Shown here piece after piece: positions 14,455 to 18,049 of a stretch of DNA of 18,049 nucleotides. Both the position numbers and the translations under genes were made by a program. Origin of the DNA: an uncultured Oscillospiraceae bacterium (GTDB lineage: Bacteria > Bacillota_A > Clostridia > Oscillospirales > Oscillospiraceae). Each line of letters starts with the position of its first letter. Position 1 is the first letter of the stretch. The notes below the pieces were generated by a model. That model saw only the letters and a list, made by a program, of their open reading frames with translations. It had not been told where the DNA came from and made no database searches. Location: NCBI GenBank assembly GCA_910579155.1, contig CAJTTS010000068.1, forward strand, positions 1 to 18,049, written 5' to 3'.

Positions 14455-14518
14455 GGGCCGGTCCGCGCCGGTCCATGTCTATGGTCTGCCTGTGATATGT
14501 TGAACCAAGCGGAATCGC

Positions 14519-15121
14519 TCAGCTTGTCTTTGGCCGTCCTCTCAACTGGAGGTTGAACACCGACTCCCGCAGCAAGGTCTCCTCATCGTCGCACAGGTCC
14601 ACAAACTTGGCGGCGTACATGATGGGGACGGCCGCTTCCGGGGTTGGGCGTATGCGCAGCACCTGGCAGCGCATGACCAGCGGCTGGCTGGTGACGGGGA
14701 TCACAACCTCCAACTGCTCCCCGATCTGGAGGCTGTGGTCGGTGAAAAAGGCGATGCCGCCGGCGCTCAGGTCGTTGGACTCGATCTCCCGCCTGCCCCG
14801 CCAATGTCCGGTGACGGGATAGACGAGGCTTTTGAAATGGACCACTACCCGCAGGTTCCTGCGCATATCCCCGGTGGCGGGGGCCAGCTTGACGACCTCC
14901 AACTGAATCATATCGTTGCGGCTGCGCACAATGGTCCCCTCGTGGGAGGGGCCGCTGTCCGTCATGGACAGCAGCTTCAGTTTTTTGTGCTCCAGAATCT
15001 CGTCGATTTTGCCGTCTTCCACCTGGATCTGCCAATATGGACCGTCGGTCTTTCCCTGAATCCTGCCCCGGGCGATGGGGTTGTTCTTGCTGTCCAGCAG
15101 CAGGTAAATTGTCTGATCCAT
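14519..15121 (-). CDS. PilZ-domain protein, cyclic di-GMP receptor
   Basis: This 200-residue soluble protein has a small beta-rich N-terminal part (about 1-80, starting MDQTIYLLLDSKNNPIARG) and a PilZ domain (about 85-195). The binding residues are present: RRNLR with R87 and R91, and NDLSAGG with D117, S119 and G122. It should therefore bind cyclic di-GMP. The N-terminal part is shorter and different from that of the YcgR-like protein at the other end of this gene run, so the two probably have different partners. I chose the ATG at 15121, with AGGAGG seven bases upstream; a GTG at 15127 would sit directly on the ribosome site. The stop of the FhlB-like gene is two bases before this start, which points to translational coupling with the export-apparatus protein. 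Confidence 0.9.
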   Translation of the reverse strand: MDQTIYLLLDSKNNPIARGRIQGKTDGPYWQIQVEDGKIDEILEHKKLKLLSMTDSGPSHEGTIVRSRNDMIQLEVVKLAPATGDMRRNLRVVVHFKSLVYPVTGHWRGRREIESNDLSAGGIAFFTDHSLQIGEQLEVVIPVTSQPLVMRCQVLRIRPTPEAAVPIMYAAKFVDLCDDEETLLRESVFNLQLRGRPKTS

Positions 15122-15123
15122 CC

Positions 15124-15486
15124 TCACTCCTCCTGTTTTGTCTGCGTCTGGGCCTGGGCCCCTCCCGCGCCGGCGGGGGGCTTTGCCGCGGGTTTGCCGA
15201 TTTCCCTGGGCTTATTGGGGTCGAAGTGCAGAAAATACACATAGATTTCTACAATGGCCTTATAAAGCTCCTCAGGAATTTCCTGACCCAACTGGAGCTG
15301 GGTCAGGATGGTGGCCAGGGAGTTGTCCTCGTAGATGGGCACGCCGCTGTCGGCGGCCACCTCCACGATCTTCTCCGCCATGTAGCCCATGCCGGAGGCT
15401 ACGATCACCGGCGCGTTGCTCCCTGCATCGTATTGAAGGGCCACCGCCTTCTTGGAGGGGTTGCGCCTGCCGTCATGCTTTGACAT
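15124..15486 (-). CDS. FhlB-like protein (FlhB C-terminal domain only)
   Basis: This 120-residue cytoplasmic protein matches the soluble C-terminal domain of FlhB/YscU export-switch proteins: AVALQYD, APVIVASGMGYMAEKIVEVA, GVPIYEDNSLATILTQL, and GQEIPEELYKAIVEIY. It lacks the membrane part of FlhB and also the NPTH self-cleavage site (NPSKK stands near that place). Such stand-alone FhlB proteins are known; in Bacillus subtilis the pair ylqG-ylqH is comparable as far as I recall. The last 25 residues are Ala/Pro/Gln-rich. It may interact with the flagellar export gate. The start is not certain: ATG at 15486 fits the family; GTG at 15492 has better spacing to AAGGGA; TTG at 15507 is unlikely. 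The start overlaps the end of the FliK-like gene by 14 bases, and the stop nearly touches the PilZ start. Confidence 0.88.
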   Translation of the reverse strand: MSKHDGRRNPSKKAVALQYDAGSNAPVIVASGMGYMAEKIVEVAADSGVPIYEDNSLATILTQLQLGQEIPEELYKAIVEIYVYFLHFDPNKPREIGKPAAKPPAGAGGAQAQTQTKQEE

Positions 15487-16897
15487 TGACACTGTTCTTC
15501 CCTTCAAAGATTTTGGGGAACACCTCGGTGAGCGTCACCGGGCGTTCCATTTTCCGCACGCTTACCCCGGCGGAGTTGAGCTCGTTGCGGGCCAGGATCT
15601 GGGAGATGGTCTGCTCGATATCTTTGGAGAAGGGGGCCACCCCCTGGGGACAGGCCACCACGATGCTCACATCCCTCTCCCGGCTGGTGAGGATCACGTC
15701 GAACAGGCCCAGGTTCTGTACGTCGATTTTGAACAGGAACTTCATGCATTTTTCGCCGGAGCCCTGGCCGTTTCGTTTTTCCTCGGCGTCCGCGTCCACC
15801 CACAGCTCGGAGAACAGCATCCGCCCGTCCATCTCCATGGGGAGAAGGAAATGGGCCAGGGGCATATATACGCTTTCGTTCACCAGCATGGCCCGGACCA
15901 GGTTGCGGAACACATCCTGTACCTCGGCGCTGCCCTCGCCCCGGAGGGCCCGGGCGGCGGCGGCGGCCAGGTGGTCGGCAAACTGGGTGGCGTCGCTGGC
16001 CTTGCTGAACTGGCTGGCCTGGAGCAGCTTCATCAACGAGGGGCCGTCGATGCCGCCCAGTACTCCCTTCAGGGTGCCGTAGCCGCTGAGCTGGTGGAAC
16101 ATCTCCTGGAGCTTATCCTCCGAGCCGTTCTCGTACCGGGCCAGGTCCAGCGCCAGCAGGGTGAGCAGCTCCCGGGGGGTGCCCAGGTCGTGGGTGGCGT
16201 TGACGTACTCCGACATGAAGGGGAATACCTTCTGCTGGAGCAGCTCGATGTTGCCCTGCCGGTCCCCGGCGGCGATGCCGTTCTCCAACTGGGCCAGCAG
16301 CTCCCGCAGCCGGTCCCCCCAACTGGCGGGCATGGCGTTGGCCATATTGGACAGGTTGCGCAGCATGTTTCCCTCGATGTGGCCGGTGGAGGAGAAGTCG
16401 CTGTAGCTCTTCAAAAAATTGAGGATATCCAGCCGGACCCCCTCGGCGTCCGCCCGGGCATAGGCGTTGCGCAGCAGGGCGAACAGCGCTCCGCCAAACC
16501 GGGTGCCCGCCCTCATCTGACCGGTGAGGAAATTGAGAAGCTGGGTCTGGTCCATCTTCAGCATTTCGATGGCCTGGGCCATCTCCTCGGCGATGCCCTC
16601 GCCCATGCCGGAGGCCACCGTGGTGCCCTCCCGGAGGATGAGCCTGGACAGGCTTTCCATGCCGCCCTGGCTCTGGCGGAGCTGTTGGATGAAGGTCTGG
16701 AAATTGGAATCGTACCGGACCTGGCCGCCGGACTGGCTGGCATCCTGCTGCTCGGTGCGGTTGTCCGCCCCCGTCACCCGGCTGGGGTCCGGGACGTTCT
16801 GGACCTGCGTGTTGTCCGGAGAGATGGGGATATTGCGGTTGGTTACGGTATTGTCATAACCCGGTACCGGGTTGGTTGCTCCCAAAAGATCAGGCAT
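15473..16897 (-). CDS. FliK-like protein
   Basis: This 474-residue protein has a disordered, Asn/Gln/Pro-rich start (1-65), a long helical middle (about 66-340) rich in Leu and Gln, and a compact C-terminal domain (about 343-455) with MDGRMLFSELWVDAD, KFLFKIDVQNLGLFDVIL and VSIVVACPQG. The last part resembles the C-terminal domain of FliK, the hook-length control protein, which switches FlhB from hook to filament export. The overlap of its end with the FhlB-like gene by 14 bases supports a joint role at the export gate. I call it FliK-like and not fliK because it is apart from a main flagellar cluster and I cannot confirm the match. The ATG at 16897 has AGGAG about nine bases upstream. It is probably the first gene of the minus-strand run; no clear promoter is seen. 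Confidence 0.72.
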   Translation of the reverse strand: MPDLLGATNPVPGYDNTVTNRNIPISPDNTQVQNVPDPSRVTGADNRTEQQDASQSGGQVRYDSNFQTFIQQLRQSQGGMESLSRLILREGTTVASGMGEGIAEEMAQAIEMLKMDQTQLLNFLTGQMRAGTRFGGALFALLRNAYARADAEGVRLDILNFLKSYSDFSSTGHIEGNMLRNLSNMANAMPASWGDRLRELLAQLENGIAAGDRQGNIELLQQKVFPFMSEYVNATHDLGTPRELLTLLALDLARYENGSEDKLQEMFHQLSGYGTLKGVLGGIDGPSLMKLLQASQFSKASDATQFADHLAAAAARALRGEGSAEVQDVFRNLVRAMLVNESVYMPLAHFLLPMEMDGRMLFSELWVDADAEEKRNGQGSGEKCMKFLFKIDVQNLGLFDVILTSRERDVSIVVACPQGVAPFSKDIEQTISQILARNELNSAGVSVRKMERPVTLTEVFPKIFEGKNSVNVKA

Positions 16898-16934
16898 TTT
16901 TCACACTCCTGCGATAAAACTTATAAAACCTACT

Positions 16935-16961
16935 TAATTTTCATCTGCTCTCTGCCGATAA
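16935..16961 (+). promoter_or_regulatory. SigD (sigma-28) promoter of cheA
   Basis: GCCGATAA (16954-16961) matches the -10 consensus of flagellar sigma factor SigD/FliA (GCCGATAA or GCCGATAT). TAAT (16935-16938), three of four matches to the -35 core TAAA, lies 15 bases upstream. The start of transcription would be near 16968, about 33 bases before the cheA ATG. SigD control fits a chemotaxis gene. Confidence 0.75.
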
Positions 16962-17000
16962 TACTAAGGATAAAAGATATTTACTGAGGTGGTGCTTTTT

Positions 17001-18049
17001 ATGGGAAGCGGAAACGAAATCCTGGATATGTACATCTATGAAACCGGCACTCTGCTGGAGCAGCTGGAGACCATCGTCCTGGAAGCGGAAAAGGTGGATA
17101 CCTTCTCGCAGGAGAATGTAAACGAGATTTTCCGCATCATGCACACCATCAAGGGCTCCTCCGCCATGATGGAGTTTGACACACTGGCCAGGGTGGCCCA
17201 CCGGATTGAGGATATGTTCTTCATCATCCGGGAGCAGACCATGTCCGTGGTCCAGGAGGAGGACCGTCCGGCTTTGTTCGACGTGGTGTTCCAATCCATC
17301 GACTACTTCCGGGGCGAGGTGGACAAGGTGGAAGCGGGCGAACCTCTTGATAAGAATATCGACAGCTTCATGGCAAATATTAATACCTTGATTGCTAAAA
17401 TTAAGGGGGAAGAACCCCCGGAGGACGCTCCGGCCCCTGCTGCGGTCCCGGCTGGCGCTGCCCCCGCTGCGGCCGGCGCCCCGGCCCCTGCGCCCGTAGC
17501 GGCCCCGTCCGGCGAGGACGGCTTCCCCTTTGCGCTGCGGGTGAATTTCGAGGAGGGTTCCGGTATGGAGAGCCTGCGGGCCTTCATGCTGGTCACCGCC
17601 GTGAAGGATGTGGTGGAGGAGTCCGACTTCACCTTCTCCCCCGCCAACGTAGAGAATGACCCCTCCACCTCCGAGAGCATCCTCTCTGACGGCTTCCATC
17701 TGATGTTCAAGGATCTGGGCGGCCGGGAGAGCGCCATCAGCGTCATCAAGACCGTGGGCTCGGTCCACGACTATTCCACCTACGTGGTCGCGCCTCCTCC
17801 GGAGGCCCCCGCCGCGCCTGCCGCCAGCGCTGGCGCCCCTGCCGCCGCCCCTGTGACCGCCCCGGCTGCCGCCGCGCCTGCCGCGGCTCCTGCCGCCGCG
17901 CCCGCAGCCCCTCCCGCCGCAGCGGTCCCCGCTCAGCAGCAGCATCCCAAGGAGACGCTCATCAGCGTCAACCTGAGCAAGCTGGACCAGTTGTCCGCCG
18001 TGGTGGGCGAGATCGTCATCACCGAGTCCATGGTCACCTCCTCCCCCGA
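17001..18049 (+). CDS. cheA: Chemotaxis histidine kinase CheA, partial (N-terminal 349 residues)
   Basis: The frame is open from the ATG at 17001 to the right edge, giving 349 codons plus two bases; about half the usual length is visible. Residues 1-130 are the phosphotransfer (P1) domain, with the phosphorylated His48 in MHTIKGSSAMM. Residues about 170-262 are the response-regulator docking (P2) domain. From about 317 the dimerisation (P3) domain begins (ISVNLSKLDQLSAVVGEIVI). The two linkers, about 137-167 and 263-312, are almost pure Ala and Pro. CheA passes phosphate from its ATP-binding kinase domain (off the edge) to CheY and CheB at chemoreceptor arrays. GAGGTGG lies about eight bases before the ATG. 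The gene is divergent from the FliK-like gene, with a SigD-type promoter between them. A 334-codon minus-strand frame over it is a shadow. Confidence 0.96.
   Translation, partial: MGSGNEILDMYIYETGTLLEQLETIVLEAEKVDTFSQENVNEIFRIMHTIKGSSAMMEFDTLARVAHRIEDMFFIIREQTMSVVQEEDRPALFDVVFQSIDYFRGEVDKVEAGEPLDKNIDSFMANINTLIAKIKGEEPPEDAPAPAAVPAGAAPAAAGAPAPAPVAAPSGEDGFPFALRVNFEEGSGMESLRAFMLVTAVKDVVEESDFTFSPANVENDPSTSESILSDGFHLMFKDLGGRESAISVIKTVGSVHDYSTYVVAPPPEAPAAPAASAGAPAAAPVTAPAAAAPAAAPAAAPAAPPAAAVPAQQQHPKETLISVNLSKLDQLSAVVGEIVITESMVTSSP

Noticed and set aside
14461..14490. Direct repeat GGACCGG in the leader of the 1789-residue gene
   Set aside because: Two seven-base copies in GC-rich sequence are expected by chance, and no symmetry or promoter link was seen.
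15452..16987. 511-codon plus-strand frame opposite the FliK-like gene
   Set aside because: Composition is rich in Gly, Val, His and Leu without domains; the minus-strand frame has a ribosome site, overlapping partners and a recognisable C-terminal domain.
16941..17945. 334-codon minus-strand frame over cheA
   Set aside because: It is Arg/Gly-rich, made by the Ala/Pro linkers read backwards; CheA motifs on the plus strand are decisive.
1..18049. CRISPR array, tRNA, rRNA, insertion sequence or phage genes
   Set aside because: I saw no regularly spaced repeats, cloverleaf-like sequence, transposase motif or terminal inverted repeats; the repeats found are protein-level modules or single hairpins.

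Overview
The window looks like chromosomal DNA from a GC-rich, Gram-positive, motile member of the Clostridia, most likely an Oscillospiraceae-type gut bacterium. This is inferred from S-layer-homology (SLH) surface proteins, a SigD-type flagellar promoter, a Firmicutes-style BirA operator, strong AGGAGG-type ribosome sites, and GC-rich genes separated by short AT-rich gaps. I could not search a database, so the taxon is a judgement.

Left part (1-3850): the 5' end of an unrecognised minus-strand gene runs off the left edge. Next comes a solitary biotin transporter gene, bioY, whose promoter lies inside a BirA-type operator. A small minus-strand gene with an apparent one-base frameshift faces bioY across a bidirectional terminator. 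It is divergent from a small Xre-type regulator, and the gap between them carries two inverted repeats. A gene for a putative HExxH metalloprotease with two CxxC pairs follows, with its own extended -10 promoter. It converges on a MATE-family efflux transporter across a shared terminator.

Right part (3965-18049): six minus-strand genes, read from 16897 down to 4026, have no clear terminator inside the run except a GC hairpin at 8996-9023, and a good terminator at the end (3970-4005). In transcription order they are a FliK-like protein, an FhlB (FlhB C-terminal-like) protein, a PilZ protein, a 1789-residue surface protein with N-terminal SLH domains, a 1406-residue surface protein with Ig-like domains, five copies of an unrecognised ~120-residue repeat and C-terminal SLH domains, and a YcgR-like PilZ protein. 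Both PilZ proteins keep the RxxxR and DxSxxG residues that bind cyclic di-GMP. Divergent from this run, and starting at 17001 behind a SigD-type promoter, is the chemotaxis kinase gene cheA, cut by the right edge.

Taken together, the right part is a motility and cell-surface locus. It joins export-apparatus accessory proteins, two cyclic di-GMP receptors and two very large wall-anchored proteins next to the chemotaxis kinase. The most interesting ideas are that surface-layer synthesis and flagellar control are co-expressed under cyclic di-GMP here, and that the five-fold repeat is a possibly undescribed domain. Both are inference from gene order and reading of the sequence.
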